A DNA stretch of 64,000 bases, taken from G963677325 sp963677325 (GTDB lineage: Bacteria; Bacteroidota; Bacteroidia; Bacteroidales; Prolixibacteraceae). How positions within the stretch are numbered: the first letter of the stretch is position 1; the number at the start of each line of letters is the position of its first letter. Below the pieces are notes generated by a model, which searched no databases, was not told the origin of the DNA, and saw only the letters and a program-made list of their open reading frames with translations. Of this stretch, positions 18,147-28,451 are shown piece by piece. The position numbers and the translations under genes are program-made. The stretch is from the NCBI GenBank assembly GCA_963677325.2, contig CAXXGM010000008.1:856666-920665 (forward strand), in the 5' to 3' direction.

Positions 18147-19664
18147 ATGAATAAAATCAGTAAGGTTCTTGTTCTGTTATTACTGGGTTCTGTTTTCTGT
18201 TCCATGGGGCTCCGGTCAAAGGCAGCCAATCCGCAGTCTATAACAAGAGAGCGTGCCGATGAGATGCTTGCCAGGTATTCCGCCAGGGATCCCTGGGAGG
18301 TTACTCCTGACGGCAGTTCACTGGCCTGGGGCGAATCATCCACACTTGTATCTTTAGTTGACCTTTATGAGGCTACAAATGATCCCAAATACCTCAAAGA
18401 AGTAGCCAGACGCGGTGACCGTTTGCTCACTCACCGGGACGATCGCAGGGGTGTTGTTGATTGTTCGGGCAAAAGCAGGCCGGCCTGGAGCATGGGACTA
18501 TATTATGTCGTAGCCGAAGGGCAATTAGCAGATGGTGCCGGTAAGCCGGTTATAAAAATACGGTCTACTCCTTCTTCTTACAATAACCAGACGAAAGTGC
18601 AGGTTATTCCGGATAATGCGAAAGCAGATCGTTTCACGGTAAAAACAAGCAACAGCTTTTATAAACGCAATGAAACTTTCTCTGATCTTAGTCTTAACCC
18701 GGCAGATGACAGATTCATTGAGAAGATAGTGAACGACCCCATGTCGCCTTATTCGGCCAGGTCCGGTGAATATACCGAAAAATCAAACCTTATCCGGGTA
18801 AAGGTCGCCGGCTCTTCCATCCCGGTGGCTCAGGAGATTACCCTTAACCCGGTTCCTTTGGCTTACATGGGATACATTGGGATAATTTATGATCCGATGC
18901 TCAGGTTCGCCGAAATGGTGAAGGCTGATCCTAAATTGAAGGATCTGGTTCCGGCTGCTGACCGTTTTATAAAAGCGGCCGAAGAGTCGTATGCGGATGC
19001 TTCCAATCGTCTTTGGCGTAAGGGTGCAAACAATACGGAAGGTTATTACCTCACTTGTGAAAGGGGAGAAACATTCCCCGCTGATAACGTGGGCGCTCCT
19101 TTTAATTTCCAGGCTAAACACGTTTGTGCCCAGCTGGCCTTATACCGTCTGACCGGTAAAAAGGAGTACCTTGAACGATCCGAAAAGATGTGCAATTTGC
19201 TTAAAAACAGGTTAAAATACATTCCCGAATCTGATCTGTATGTATGGCATTACTGGTTTGAGCCAATGATCACAACAGGTTGGACGCCTGAGGATCATCT
19301 CTCGGCTAATGTTAACTATTTCAAGCCGGCTGCTCATATCGAGGACATTTCCCATGGAGTACTGGATATCGCGATGATCGTGCAGGCTAACCGTGCAGGA
19401 ATTGTTTTCGATGACAGGGATGTGAAACGCTTTGCCAATACATTACTGATCAATGTGCTTACCCCTGACCGCAAGGGTGTGAGGAGAACAGTTGATGGCG
19501 CAGGTGAATACCCTCCTTATTTCAATGCTCTTTATGGCTGGCTTGAATTATCAGGCGCCAATCCGGAAGTTTACAAAGCTATTCGACAGGCTTACATCAA
19601 CAAAGGAGATGAAAGCCTGTCATTTCTCTCGGCCCTCCTGAAATGGGAGCGAAAGCTTAAGTGA
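18147..19664 (+). CDS. Alpha-toroid-like exported protein, copy 2
   Basis: 505 aa, similar over its whole length to the gene at 16,437 (for instance SRPAWSMGL-YYVVAEGQL, VNDPMSPYSAR, NVGAPFNFQAKHVCAQLALY). The signal peptide ends near SKAA. The conserved EDISHG(V/T)LDI and NVLTPDRKGVRR segments are candidates for the active cleft. The family is unassigned; an epimerase or hydrolase acting on uronic acid sugars would fit the neighbourhood. It converges with the minus-strand heparinase-like gene, with a short repeat array between them. Confidence 0.65.
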   Translation: MNKISKVLVLLLLGSVFCSMGLRSKAANPQSITRERADEMLARYSARDPWEVTPDGSSLAWGESSTLVSLVDLYEATNDPKYLKEVARRGDRLLTHRDDRRGVVDCSGKSRPAWSMGLYYVVAEGQLADGAGKPVIKIRSTPSSYNNQTKVQVIPDNAKADRFTVKTSNSFYKRNETFSDLSLNPADDRFIEKIVNDPMSPYSARSGEYTEKSNLIRVKVAGSSIPVAQEITLNPVPLAYMGYIGIIYDPMLRFAEMVKADPKLKDLVPAADRFIKAAEESYADASNRLWRKGANNTEGYYLTCERGETFPADNVGAPFNFQAKHVCAQLALYRLTGKKEYLERSEKMCNLLKNRLKYIPESDLYVWHYWFEPMITTGWTPEDHLSANVNYFKPAAHIEDISHGVLDIAMIVQANRAGIVFDDRDVKRFANTLLINVLTPDRKGVRRTVDGAGEYPPYFNALYGWLELSGANPEVYKAIRQAYINKGDESLSFLSALLKWERKLK

Positions 19665-19763
19665 TGTGCTGATTAGTCAATGTGCTGATAGGCTGATGAG
19701 AGAACCCATCATCACATCAGCACATCGGTACATCATCACATCAACTAATCATCCCCTCATCCC
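19664..19763. repeat. Palindromic short-repeat array between convergent genes
   Basis: GATGTGCTGAT occurs forward at the left and as ATCAGCACATC at the right, with further 7-8-base variants (CATCACATCA, CATCATCACATCAAC). The array fills the space between two convergent genes, so a two-way terminator is likely. Confidence 0.6.
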
Positions 19764-19764
19764 A

Positions 19765-22700
19765 TCAGCGTTTCCAAACTTTATGGGAAGTGATCCTGAA
19801 GCCTGCGCCTTCTTCAAAATCATACAAATAGCCTTTATCATAGTATTTGGGAACCGTAAATGTCCGGACTTCCATCGTTCCTCCCGCGAAATCCCGTACA
19901 AAGGTGATAGGCCCGCAGTAAATTTTGGTCAAATCACCTTGCCGCTCTACATTTCTGATCGTGTAGGTGGCATCCCGTGCCTGATCAGTATCTATGATGA
20001 TCTGTTCTCCAACGAGGCTGCCATCAACCGGCAGCTTTGTGTCCACCAGCATCCAGCCTCCTCCCGTCAGTTCCTTGTTTATCTTCACAACCTTTCCGGT
20101 GATGGCTCCTTCGGATTTCAGGTTCATTTTGCCACACTGAAGGTCAGTCCCGTTGATCAGGATCCCTTTTACAGCCTTGTTCTTTTTTTCTTTTACATAG
20201 CCCAGCGTCCCGTTCATTGAAATGCCATTCGCCAGACTGACCACTTTCCGGGAATCTGAATTGTATAGCACATAATCGAAAGTCCCGTCTGCCAGTTCAA
20301 CCTGGATGGTAACATCTGTTCCTTTCCCGTCGTCAAGTCTTTTAACTGATTTAATGAATGGATTCTGCTTATAAGGTTCAAATACGGAAACAAACGTGCT
20401 ACTAAGGTTAGGGGCAGCACGATGCATAAGCAGGTATCCCAGTTTTAGCGGATTACCGGCTTTATTTTGAGGCGGATCACCATCCGCGAGGGCGACATCC
20501 TGTGCCGGACTTAAGGCATGCATACGCAGATGAATATCATCCTTTTCTGTTACCCCGCGGTAGCCTGCTTCAGCCTTCCAATCGAGCATGAATTGTGCGG
20601 GAGGGTTTTGATCCCTTTGGACATTATACAGGTGGGCATAGCCAATCGGAAAGTCCTTTGACCAAATGCCCTTTGGAATTTGTTCTCCGGCATAGGTCCC
20701 CGTTTTCTGAGGCTCAAGCGTCAACCCGCTGGTGGTAATCATCCCCGGAGGCCCATGAAAACCGTAAACATGGTCATTCCCTCCAACGACACGAAAAATA
20801 TCCACGACATAAGCATTGGAATTGATTTTTTCATCCTTGTCTCCGCCAATCAGGAGCATCGTACGGTTATAGACTTTCAGATCGGGATATGCCGGCTGCC
20901 CGTTCGACTCAAATGCTCCAAAACCCTTGATCTGTTTATACAGAACTGTGTGACCGCCCCAAACTCTTGTTTGCGGCTTTTTATTGACATAGACAACGTT
21001 ATGTGATATTGTACTGCCCGTCCATTCAGTTCTGCTCGGCATAAGGGTAGCAAACTCCGGATACCCGTGATCCGGCGCCAACCAGAGACCGAATGCAAAC
21101 AGATCAAAATTTAACAGATCCGGATGACCATGCATTTTTGTCCGCCCGTAGTTTTCAACCAGGGCAATACCGGAAGTACTTGTACCCGATTCGAGCATTG
21201 CCAGGCCGTATCCACTCATCAGATAACCTCCTACAGGACGTGGACCCGCTTTTTCGCCAATACTTTGTATTTCACGGCCGACTGCTTCGGGATCTTTTGA
21301 AAAGATGTCCAGCCCAAGTCCTTTAGCCGAATTACCATTGGTCCGGTATGCCGCCATGGCTAATTCGGGATCATGCGTATAATAATAACCTTTGGCTATA
21401 AATTCCGGCTTTGCCGGTTTGCTTAATAATCCGGTAGAGCCCGCGTCACCTAAATTCGGGATAGTTAAACCTAAAGCTGTCATACGGTAGTTGACCAGGA
21501 ATGTCGCCCTGAATTGAGGAAAATCCTTAAAAATGTTATGTTTTGTGTAGTTTGGATAACCTGCAAGACGTTCAGCAAGTTTAGTGATAAGTTCTCCCCA
21601 CATTGTTGCATACCCGGGAGCGCCCTCATCAGACGTACCATCCCTATCCAACCGGCTGATCATTAAGCCGGGAATAGCTCCTCCATCAGGGGCAAAAAGC
21701 CAGTCGAGCCATTTGGTGGTCAGGGAATCACTATTCAGCGCCAGGGCACACATGGCAACACTTAACTGATGCATTCCCTGGTTTCCGCGAATCTGCCTTG
21801 AAAGCACACCATCAAATGTAGTTTTTAAAATTCCATTGTCGACATTTCCAACAAATTGTTCGCGTGTGCCTTTGTCGTTAGGTAATTTGTATTTTTCACT
21901 TTGTTTCTTAAGAAAGACATAAAGGTCAGGATCATCCTTCGTACCGCTAAGGATCTTATCATAAGAATCAGCAAAATCCTGGGTAACATCAGTTTCCCAT
22001 TCACAACCTTCGATTTTACCCATCATGCTTCCGCCATCAGAATGATACCACCCACGGTCAGCGTAAGGTTTCCAGTCCATATCCGGATACACATCGGCAA
22101 TACGGTCGAGGAGAATGGCTGCTTTGTGTGCATAACGTTTGTCGCCGGTAAAAAGATATCCGTCAGCAAGTCCTTTTAATCCGTTATTCAGATAGCTCCA
22201 ATATTTCCATGTATAATATCCGATGTACCTGTGTCCCCGTCCATTCTGATCAATGTATCCATAGCCATCATCAACACCGTATTTGTGCAATGGATCATTG
22301 GGGTCGGGATGAGCAGTATTAAACAATAAACTCTTGTCGCCTTTAGCAGGGTTGAACAGCCCTTTCTCATCAATGGCGCTTTTATAATATTTGCCGAAAT
22401 CATTGGTCGGAAAAACCGCTCCGCATGAAGGACAGGTTAATTTCCAGGGTTTGTTTTCGATGTCAGGGTTGTATGGATAATTTCCATATTTGGAAATTTT
22501 TTCACCACAGACAAGGCATCCAAGCGATTTTGGTCCCGTTGTTAATCTATCAAAAGTCACGTCAATCGTTCTCGGCAAATCCTGCCCGGGAACCATGCTC
22601 CATAGTTCTTCATCACTTTTGGCCAACCATTTTTTTGCTTTTGTAATGGCCATCTCCTTCTGCTTCCCGGCCCATTGGTACCTGGCGCAGTTGTTCCGAA

Positions 22701-22824
22701 GGTTATTGATTCGTTCGGGAGAATAGTAACCGCCGTAAATTCTGGAAGTTTCAGTATTTTCGGCAAAACACAGATTGATTATAAGAGTGACTGCCAGACA
22801 GGTGATCAAAGTTTTAATTTTCAT
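19765..22824 (-). CDS. Heparinase II/III-family exported protein, copy 1
   Basis: 1019 aa; signal peptide to about residue 21 (NLCFAEN). The N-terminal part has CLVCGEK near 101 and CPSCGAVFP near 134, a probable structural zinc knuckle. An alpha-toroid with FTGDKRYAHKAAILLDRIADVYPDMDW follows. The C-terminal beta-sandwich (from about 540) holds HGHPDLLNFD near 563 and STISHNVVYVN near 605, where heparinase II/III lyases keep their catalytic His/Asn residues. The family cleaves uronic-acid polysaccharides by beta-elimination. Copy 2 lies 97 bp upstream and is probably in the same transcript. The exact substrate is unknown. Confidence 0.8.
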   Translation of the reverse strand: MKIKTLITCLAVTLIINLCFAENTETSRIYGGYYSPERINNLRNNCARYQWAGKQKEMAITKAKKWLAKSDEELWSMVPGQDLPRTIDVTFDRLTTGPKSLGCLVCGEKISKYGNYPYNPDIENKPWKLTCPSCGAVFPTNDFGKYYKSAIDEKGLFNPAKGDKSLLFNTAHPDPNDPLHKYGVDDGYGYIDQNGRGHRYIGYYTWKYWSYLNNGLKGLADGYLFTGDKRYAHKAAILLDRIADVYPDMDWKPYADRGWYHSDGGSMMGKIEGCEWETDVTQDFADSYDKILSGTKDDPDLYVFLKKQSEKYKLPNDKGTREQFVGNVDNGILKTTFDGVLSRQIRGNQGMHQLSVAMCALALNSDSLTTKWLDWLFAPDGGAIPGLMISRLDRDGTSDEGAPGYATMWGELITKLAERLAGYPNYTKHNIFKDFPQFRATFLVNYRMTALGLTIPNLGDAGSTGLLSKPAKPEFIAKGYYYTHDPELAMAAYRTNGNSAKGLGLDIFSKDPEAVGREIQSIGEKAGPRPVGGYLMSGYGLAMLESGTSTSGIALVENYGRTKMHGHPDLLNFDLFAFGLWLAPDHGYPEFATLMPSRTEWTGSTISHNVVYVNKKPQTRVWGGHTVLYKQIKGFGAFESNGQPAYPDLKVYNRTMLLIGGDKDEKINSNAYVVDIFRVVGGNDHVYGFHGPPGMITTSGLTLEPQKTGTYAGEQIPKGIWSKDFPIGYAHLYNVQRDQNPPAQFMLDWKAEAGYRGVTEKDDIHLRMHALSPAQDVALADGDPPQNKAGNPLKLGYLLMHRAAPNLSSTFVSVFEPYKQNPFIKSVKRLDDGKGTDVTIQVELADGTFDYVLYNSDSRKVVSLANGISMNGTLGYVKEKKNKAVKGILINGTDLQCGKMNLKSEGAITGKVVKINKELTGGGWMLVDTKLPVDGSLVGEQIIIDTDQARDATYTIRNVERQGDLTKIYCGPITFVRDFAGGTMEVRTFTVPKYYDKGYLYDFEEGAGFRITSHKVWKR

Positions 22825-22921
22825 ATAGTAAATTTATTTTTACATTTTTGAAAAATGACTTCCTGCTCCTTACCGTCTTGCAAGGATACTCCATATACTA
22901 TATTAGCCGATCCTTTTTAAC

Positions 22922-25900
22922 TCACTTTTTCCAAACTTTATGAGAAGTGATCCTAAAGCCTGCTCCTTCTTCAAAATCATACAAATAGCCTTTATCATAG
23001 TATTTGGGGAGAGTGAAGGTCCGGACTTCCATCGTTCCTCCCGCGAAATCCCGGACAAAGGTGATAGCCCCGCAGTAAATTTTGGTCAGATCACCTTGCC
23101 GCTCTATGCTTCTGATCGTGTAGGTGGCATCCCGGGCCTGATCGGTATCTATGATGATCTGCTCTCCGGTAAGGCTGCCATCAACCGGCAGCTTCGTATC
23201 GACCAGCAGCCAGCCTCCTCCGGACAGTTCCTTGTTCATCTTCACAACCTTTCCGGTAATGGCCCCTTCTGATTTCAGGTTCATCCTGCCGCACCGAAGG
23301 TCAGTCCCGTTGATCAGGATCCCTTTTACAGCCTTGTTCTTTTTTTCTTTCACATAGCCCAGCGTTCCGTTCATCGAAATGCCATTGGCCAGACTGATCA
23401 CTTTCCGGGAATCTGAATTGTATAGCACATAATCAAAAGTCCCGTCTGCCAGTTCGACCTGGATGGTAACATCTGTTCCTTTCCCATCGTCAAGCCTTTT
23501 AACTGATTTAATGAATGGATTCTGCTGATAAGGTTCAAATACGGAAACAAACGTACTGTTCAGATCAGGAGCGGCCCGGTGCATCAGGACATAGCCGAGT
23601 TTCGTGGGGTTTCCCGGTTTATTTTGAGGCGGATCACCATCCGCGAGGGCAACATCCTGTGCTGGACTTAATGCATGCATGCGCAGATGAATATCATCAT
23701 TCTCGGTCAACCCGCGGTAACCTGCTTCAGCCTTCCAATCGAGCATGAATTGTGCGGGAGGGTTTTGATCCCGTTGGACATTGTACAGGTGGGCATAGCC
23801 TTTTGGAAAGTCCTTTGACCAGATGCCTTTTGGAATTTGTTCTCCGGCATAGGTTCCTGTTTCCTGAGCCTCAAACGTTAACCCGCTGGTAGTAATCTTT
23901 CCCGGAGGCCCATGGAAACCGTAAACATGGTCATCTCCTCCGGCAACGCGGAAGATATCAACAACGTAAGAATTGCTGACATTACCATTGTCCTTGCCTC
24001 CGCTAATCAGGAGCATGGTGCGGTTGTAAACTTTCAGATCAGGATAGGCCTGCTGCCCGTTCAACTCAAATGCTCCAAAACCCTTGAGCTGTTTGTAGAG
24101 AACAGTGTGCCCGCCAATAACTTCTTTCTGGGGTTTCTTGTTGACAAATACCAGGTTATGAGAAAGGGTGCTGCCGGTCCATTCGCCATTGGTTGGGATT
24201 GAGCTGGCAAACTCCGGATAACCATGATCAGGTGCTAACCAGTGTCCAAAAGCTAAAATGTCGAAGTTAAGAAGATCGGGATGGGCATGCATTTTTGTCC
24301 TGCCGAAATTATCAGCGATGGCAATTCCTGTTTTGCCGGTGCCTGATTCAAGGGTAGCGAGGCCGAACCCATTCATCAGGTAACCTCCTTCAGGGCGCGG
24401 ACCTGCCTTTTTGCCAATTTTTTCGATCTCCTTGCTGATTGCTTCAGGATCGCGGGAAAAGATATCATGACCAAGTCCTTCTGCGGTATTGCCGTTGGCG
24501 CGATAGGCCGCAACAGCAATATCGGGATTATGGGAATAGTAGAAACCATTGGCCATAAATCCGGGATTGGCGCTTGATCCCACCGATCCTGTAGAACCGG
24601 AATCGCCCATATTGGGAGTAGAAATGCCCAATACGGACAGACGGTAGGAAACCGTATAGGCATTGGCAAACTGCGGAAAATCCCGGAAAATATTGTGCTT
24701 GTTGTAAACAGTCGTATCCTCGAGGAGGCGCGCCATTCTGTTCATGAGGTGGCCCCATATGGTGGCATAACCGGGAGCGCCTTCATCAGAAGTTCCATCC
24801 CTGTCAAACCGGCTGATCATCAGCCCTGGAATAGCTCCTCCATCGGGGGCAAAGAGCCAGTCGAGCCATTGTGTGGTCTCAGGATTTGTATTCAATGCCA
24901 TAGCGCACATGGCTACGGACAACTGGTGCATCCCCTGGTTCCCGCGGATATGCCTGGTCAATACCCCGTTAAGGGCCGTGCGTAAAATCCCGTTATCAAC
25001 GTTTTCAATAAAATAATCACGCGTGCCTTTGGGATTAGCCAATTTATATTGTTTAGACTTTTGCAGTAAGAATGAATAAAGTTCCGGGTCATCCTGTGTT
25101 CCGCTCTGGATCTTGTCATAAGAGTCCGCAAATTGCTGAACGACTCCTGTTTCCTCGATTGAGCCGGCAATTTTACCCATATTGCTACCGCCATCAGAAT
25201 GATACCATCCACGCTCAGCGTAAGGTTTCCAATCCATATCGGGATACACGTCGGCAATACGGTCCAGCAGGATGGCTGCTTTGTGTGCATAACGTTTGTC
25301 ACCCGTATAAAGATATCCGTCGGCAAGGGCTTCCAATCCGTTCATCAGATAGCCCCAGTATTTCCATGTGTAATAACCGATGTACCTGTGAGCACGGCCA
25401 TTCTGATCAATGTATCCATAGCCATCGTCAACACCGTATTTGTGCAATGGATCATTGGGGTCGGGATGGGCCGTATTGAACAGTAAACTTTTGTCACCTT
25501 TAGCCGGATTAAAAAGGCCTTTCTCATCGATGGCGCTTTTATAATATTTGCCGAAATCATTGGTCGGGAAGACCGTTCCACAAGAAGGACAGGTCAATTT
25601 CCAGGGTTCCTTTTCGATGTCAGGATTGTACGGGTAATTCCCGTATTTGGCGATCTTTTCGCCGCAGACCAGGCACCCAATAATCTGAGGTCCGGTAGTC
25701 TTTCGATCAAACGTAACATCAATCGTTCGCGGTAAATCCTGACCGGGTACCATGCTCCATAGTTCTTCATCGCTTTTGGCCAGCCACTTTTTTGCTTTTG
25801 CAACGGCCATCTCCTGCTTCTTTTTTGCCCAACTGTATTTGGCGCAGTTGTTTCGAAGATTGGAAATCCGTTCGGCCGTATAGTAACCGCCATAAATTCT

Positions 25901-25981
25901 GGAAGTTTCCGGATTTACGGCAAAACACAGATTGATCATAAAAGTGAACACCAGAAAGGTGATCAAAGGTTTAATTCTCAT
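22922..25981 (-). CDS. Heparinase II/III-family exported protein, copy 2
   Basis: 1019 aa, the same length as copy 1 and the same plan: signal peptide, paired CxxC motifs (CLVCGEK, CPSCGTVFP), alpha-toroid, then the C-terminal sandwich with HAHPDLLNFD near 563 and STLSHNLVFVN near 605. The last 280 residues are almost identical to copy 1, while residues about 270-560 differ much more, which suggests gene conversion after duplication. It follows the propeller gene by 54 bp, so the three genes probably form one operon. Confidence 0.8.
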   Translation of the reverse strand: MRIKPLITFLVFTFMINLCFAVNPETSRIYGGYYTAERISNLRNNCAKYSWAKKKQEMAVAKAKKWLAKSDEELWSMVPGQDLPRTIDVTFDRKTTGPQIIGCLVCGEKIAKYGNYPYNPDIEKEPWKLTCPSCGTVFPTNDFGKYYKSAIDEKGLFNPAKGDKSLLFNTAHPDPNDPLHKYGVDDGYGYIDQNGRAHRYIGYYTWKYWGYLMNGLEALADGYLYTGDKRYAHKAAILLDRIADVYPDMDWKPYAERGWYHSDGGSNMGKIAGSIEETGVVQQFADSYDKIQSGTQDDPELYSFLLQKSKQYKLANPKGTRDYFIENVDNGILRTALNGVLTRHIRGNQGMHQLSVAMCAMALNTNPETTQWLDWLFAPDGGAIPGLMISRFDRDGTSDEGAPGYATIWGHLMNRMARLLEDTTVYNKHNIFRDFPQFANAYTVSYRLSVLGISTPNMGDSGSTGSVGSSANPGFMANGFYYSHNPDIAVAAYRANGNTAEGLGHDIFSRDPEAISKEIEKIGKKAGPRPEGGYLMNGFGLATLESGTGKTGIAIADNFGRTKMHAHPDLLNFDILAFGHWLAPDHGYPEFASSIPTNGEWTGSTLSHNLVFVNKKPQKEVIGGHTVLYKQLKGFGAFELNGQQAYPDLKVYNRTMLLISGGKDNGNVSNSYVVDIFRVAGGDDHVYGFHGPPGKITTSGLTFEAQETGTYAGEQIPKGIWSKDFPKGYAHLYNVQRDQNPPAQFMLDWKAEAGYRGLTENDDIHLRMHALSPAQDVALADGDPPQNKPGNPTKLGYVLMHRAAPDLNSTFVSVFEPYQQNPFIKSVKRLDDGKGTDVTIQVELADGTFDYVLYNSDSRKVISLANGISMNGTLGYVKEKKNKAVKGILINGTDLRCGRMNLKSEGAITGKVVKMNKELSGGGWLLVDTKLPVDGSLTGEQIIIDTDQARDATYTIRSIERQGDLTKIYCGAITFVRDFAGGTMEVRTFTLPKYYDKGYLYDFEEGAGFRITSHKVWKK

Positions 25982-26035
25982 ACATTGGCCTATTTAGTTG
26001 ATTAAGTTTTAATGTATATAAAAATAGTAAAATTG

Positions 26036-27976
26036 TCAGAGCTTGTAACTGCAAAGATGAGACCCGCTGACAAAATAAATCCGTCCATCCAGGTAATCTC
26101 CCCCGGTATTGATCGGAACAGGGGATGGTGCCTTCATGGTCATTTTAAATGTTCCCGGCTCAACCTGTACGATCCCGTTTTTAAATAACAGGAACAGTTG
26201 ATTATTCGGCGCGTGAATAAAAACCCTTACAGATTCCTTGGCAGGTGTTGTTCCAAAATCGGAAGGGATATCCTGCTGGTGGATAACGGATCGTTTTACA
26301 GCGTCGAAAACAAAGAATCTTTTCCGGTCAGTTATCCCGTATACCAATCCGTCCGGCGCTACACAAATATCGCTGTACTCCTGTACGCCGGGGAAAAGTA
26401 CTTTATGCCATATCACTTTTTTAGATTTCAGATCCATGATGTAAAGCTCTGCTTCTTTCGCTTTCCGAATCCCACCTGTTCCGGGTTGAGTGGTACATCC
26501 ACCAATAAATTTACCTCCAGGTAAAGCTGTTATGCTAAAAGTAGACTGGTCAATAATAATGGAAGTATCCTTGAGAACTGTAGAGCTCTTTTTTTCACGA
26601 TCCCAGAAAAGTAATCCTCCGCCGGTGTATCCGTATTCGGGTGTCCCGGTCATGATGATTGTTTTCCCATCGGGATAAGCCAGCACCCTGTGGGGCCGGT
26701 GAACCATCATGCTGGAGGCCGCGATTAATTTAGGATTAGTCTCTGCTCCTTCTTTTGTGTCGATCCAAGGCCTGGACGGATCCCACTCCAATAAAGAGCC
26801 TGAGGGGTAAACGCCGAAATAAAAACGATCACCCTGAAGGGCCAGCGCATCGAATTGGCCAAAAGCTGCCTCGTTTACCAGTTTGCCAGTCTTTGGATTA
26901 TAGTTGAAAAAACGCATTGGGAAAGTTGTTCCTCCTGCAATAGTCCCGTCAGGAGCGGCGGCAACTCCCATCACCCAGGCGCCTTCACTTGCATAATCAA
27001 AACTGACTGTTTTGGTTGTATTCGTTTTAGGATCTTCAACGATGAGCTTCCTCCCAATCAAATCAAGTTCTTTCATTTTTTTGCCATCGGGGAACTCATT
27101 ATGAAACAATCCCTGGCTTCCGGTTATATATTTTTTTGGAGTGAGAACCGCATGCTTCTCAATTTTACAGACTGCTCCCATGTGAAATTGATACCAGCCC
27201 TCTTCATTATGATCCCTGAGCGGTTTCCCATAAACTTTACCATCCTGATTGCGATAAACGAAAGCAGCTCCTTTTTTCCGGTCTGATTCTGCCAGAACGG
27301 GTTTAGCTTTCCCTGTAGCCGGGTCAAAGACCAGGATCTGACCGGCTGTTACGCCAGTCCCAAGGTAAATCCAGCCGGCATCATCGGCTGCTATACTGCT
27401 TGGATATTGTTTCCAGTTCTGATCGTACACATACCCATAGTCCTTGAAATCTCTCGTTTCAGGATTAAATGAAACTATCCCGCATTTCGGGTAAGTGGCG
27501 GCCCAGATCACCCCTTTATCATCTTCGGTCATTCCGGGGGTCATCTGTGGCAGTGATTCCTTACAGAAAGTAAAGGCCCGCTTGACAGGATCGAACTCAG
27601 CAAAGTGATTGGCAAAAAGCGTGTACAGTTTATTCTTACTTGAAAGGATCGACCCATAAACGGCATCCATACCAGGTGCGAAAGGCACCTGGTATTGTTC
27701 GCTTTTGCCCGTCTCCGCATCAATCATCTGCAAAGCATAGCTGCCACGGTGATCAAATAACCATACCAAAACAACATTTCTTCCATTTCCATCTACTGTA
27801 GCAACGGCACCACGCGAATTGCTGTTAGGCGAAGCGACTCCATGATCAAAGAACCCATTTCCCAGATCCTGGGCGGGCGCCATAAAAGATAAAAGCAGAT
27901 TAAAATAAAACAAAGATAAAGAGAACTTTATCATCCGGCGCAAGTCAGACATGCCTAACCCTTGAATATTTTTCAT
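26036..27976 (-). CDS. Exported beta-propeller protein, first gene of the heparinase operon
   Basis: 646 aa. Repeated blades (GVIWAATYPKCGIVSFNPETRDF, GWIYLGTGVTAGQILVFDPATG, GDRFYFGVYPSGSLLEWDPS, GLVYGITDRKRFFVFD) indicate a PQQ- or SMP-30-like propeller. The start is uncertain: in-frame ATGs at 27,952 and 27,934 also exist, and the latter gives a more typical signal peptide (MIKFSLSLFYF). No catalytic signature is recognised; it could bind or open a sugar or lactone. A promoter with phased ACAAT boxes lies directly upstream. Confidence 0.68.
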   Translation of the reverse strand: MKNIQGLGMSDLRRMIKFSLSLFYFNLLLSFMAPAQDLGNGFFDHGVASPNSNSRGAVATVDGNGRNVVLVWLFDHRGSYALQMIDAETGKSEQYQVPFAPGMDAVYGSILSSKNKLYTLFANHFAEFDPVKRAFTFCKESLPQMTPGMTEDDKGVIWAATYPKCGIVSFNPETRDFKDYGYVYDQNWKQYPSSIAADDAGWIYLGTGVTAGQILVFDPATGKAKPVLAESDRKKGAAFVYRNQDGKVYGKPLRDHNEEGWYQFHMGAVCKIEKHAVLTPKKYITGSQGLFHNEFPDGKKMKELDLIGRKLIVEDPKTNTTKTVSFDYASEGAWVMGVAAAPDGTIAGGTTFPMRFFNYNPKTGKLVNEAAFGQFDALALQGDRFYFGVYPSGSLLEWDPSRPWIDTKEGAETNPKLIAASSMMVHRPHRVLAYPDGKTIIMTGTPEYGYTGGGLLFWDREKKSSTVLKDTSIIIDQSTFSITALPGGKFIGGCTTQPGTGGIRKAKEAELYIMDLKSKKVIWHKVLFPGVQEYSDICVAPDGLVYGITDRKRFFVFDAVKRSVIHQQDIPSDFGTTPAKESVRVFIHAPNNQLFLLFKNGIVQVEPGTFKMTMKAPSPVPINTGGDYLDGRIYFVSGSHLCSYKL

Positions 27977-28034
27977 AAAAATATAAACTAATATTTTTGT
28001 AAGATCTATAAATTTATCACTTGTTGAAATTACT

Positions 28035-28098
28035 CAAATCTACAATTATCGACATGTGAACAATTGTACGGTATTGTCCGAAACTGATAGAATATTGT
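28035..28098 (-). promoter_or_regulatory. Promoter with three phased ACAAT boxes for the heparinase operon
   Basis: On the minus strand ACAAT occurs at 28,098-28,094, 28,077-28,073 and 28,067-28,063, with spacings of 21 and 10 bp, about two and one helical turns. The box TAGATTTG (28,042-28,035) matches the Bacteroidota TAnnTTTG consensus and lies 25 bp after the last ACAAT. The same layout stands before the gene at 40,611. A dedicated activator is inferred. Confidence 0.65.
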
Positions 28099-28107
28099 TA
28101 TAAGTTT
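28056..28107 (+). repeat. 52-bp direct repeat, left copy
   Basis: Begins GTGAACAATTGTACGG and ends TTGTTATAAGTTT; identical over all 52 bases to 34,607-34,658. It includes the ACAAT boxes of the promoter. The two copies bracket the 6.5-kb AT-rich segment. Confidence 0.85.
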
Positions 28108-28133
28108 GGAAGGAGAGGTTCAGAGAGATTCCT

Positions 28134-28361
28134 TCAGTAAATTAACTTGTTTTTTGAAATAATCAATAGAAAGGAATCAGTTTGTCTTGTATCATTTTCT
28201 TCAAATAATATAGGATGGTTTATTCTTGAATTTTTAAACAAAGAATCTTCTTTAAAAGGTTTAAAAAATGTAGAAAAATCTTCATTTGTAGTTTTAGAAG
28301 AATTTGGGCTTTTTGACTGAATACAGTTCAATAAGATAAAAAGGATTAATACAGAATGCAT
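28134..28361 (-). pseudogene. Possible truncated DUF4348-like lipoprotein fragment
   Basis: 75 codons. A short hydrophobic start (MHSVLILFILLNCIQSK) is followed by NEDFSTFFKPFKEDSLFKNSRINHPI. That resembles the opening of Bacteroidota DUF4348 lipoproteins, where an EDF-x2-FF stretch and a DS-F--SR-x2-P stretch are usual. Those proteins are longer than 75 aa, so this is probably a fragment. It lies just inside the left 52-bp repeat. Confidence 0.4.
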
Positions 28362-28451
28362 TATTTTAACAGCACCTCACAATCAATCAGTTATAATAAT
28401 CAGCCTTTATTTTGTTGTTCAGTATCATTTGTTTAGCTTTGAAAATTATTA

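Noticed and set aside
19666..20220. Plus-strand open frame of 184 codons over the end of the heparinase-like gene
   Set aside because: It is a shadow of the conserved minus-strand gene; the same shadow recurs at 22,940 in the paralogue.
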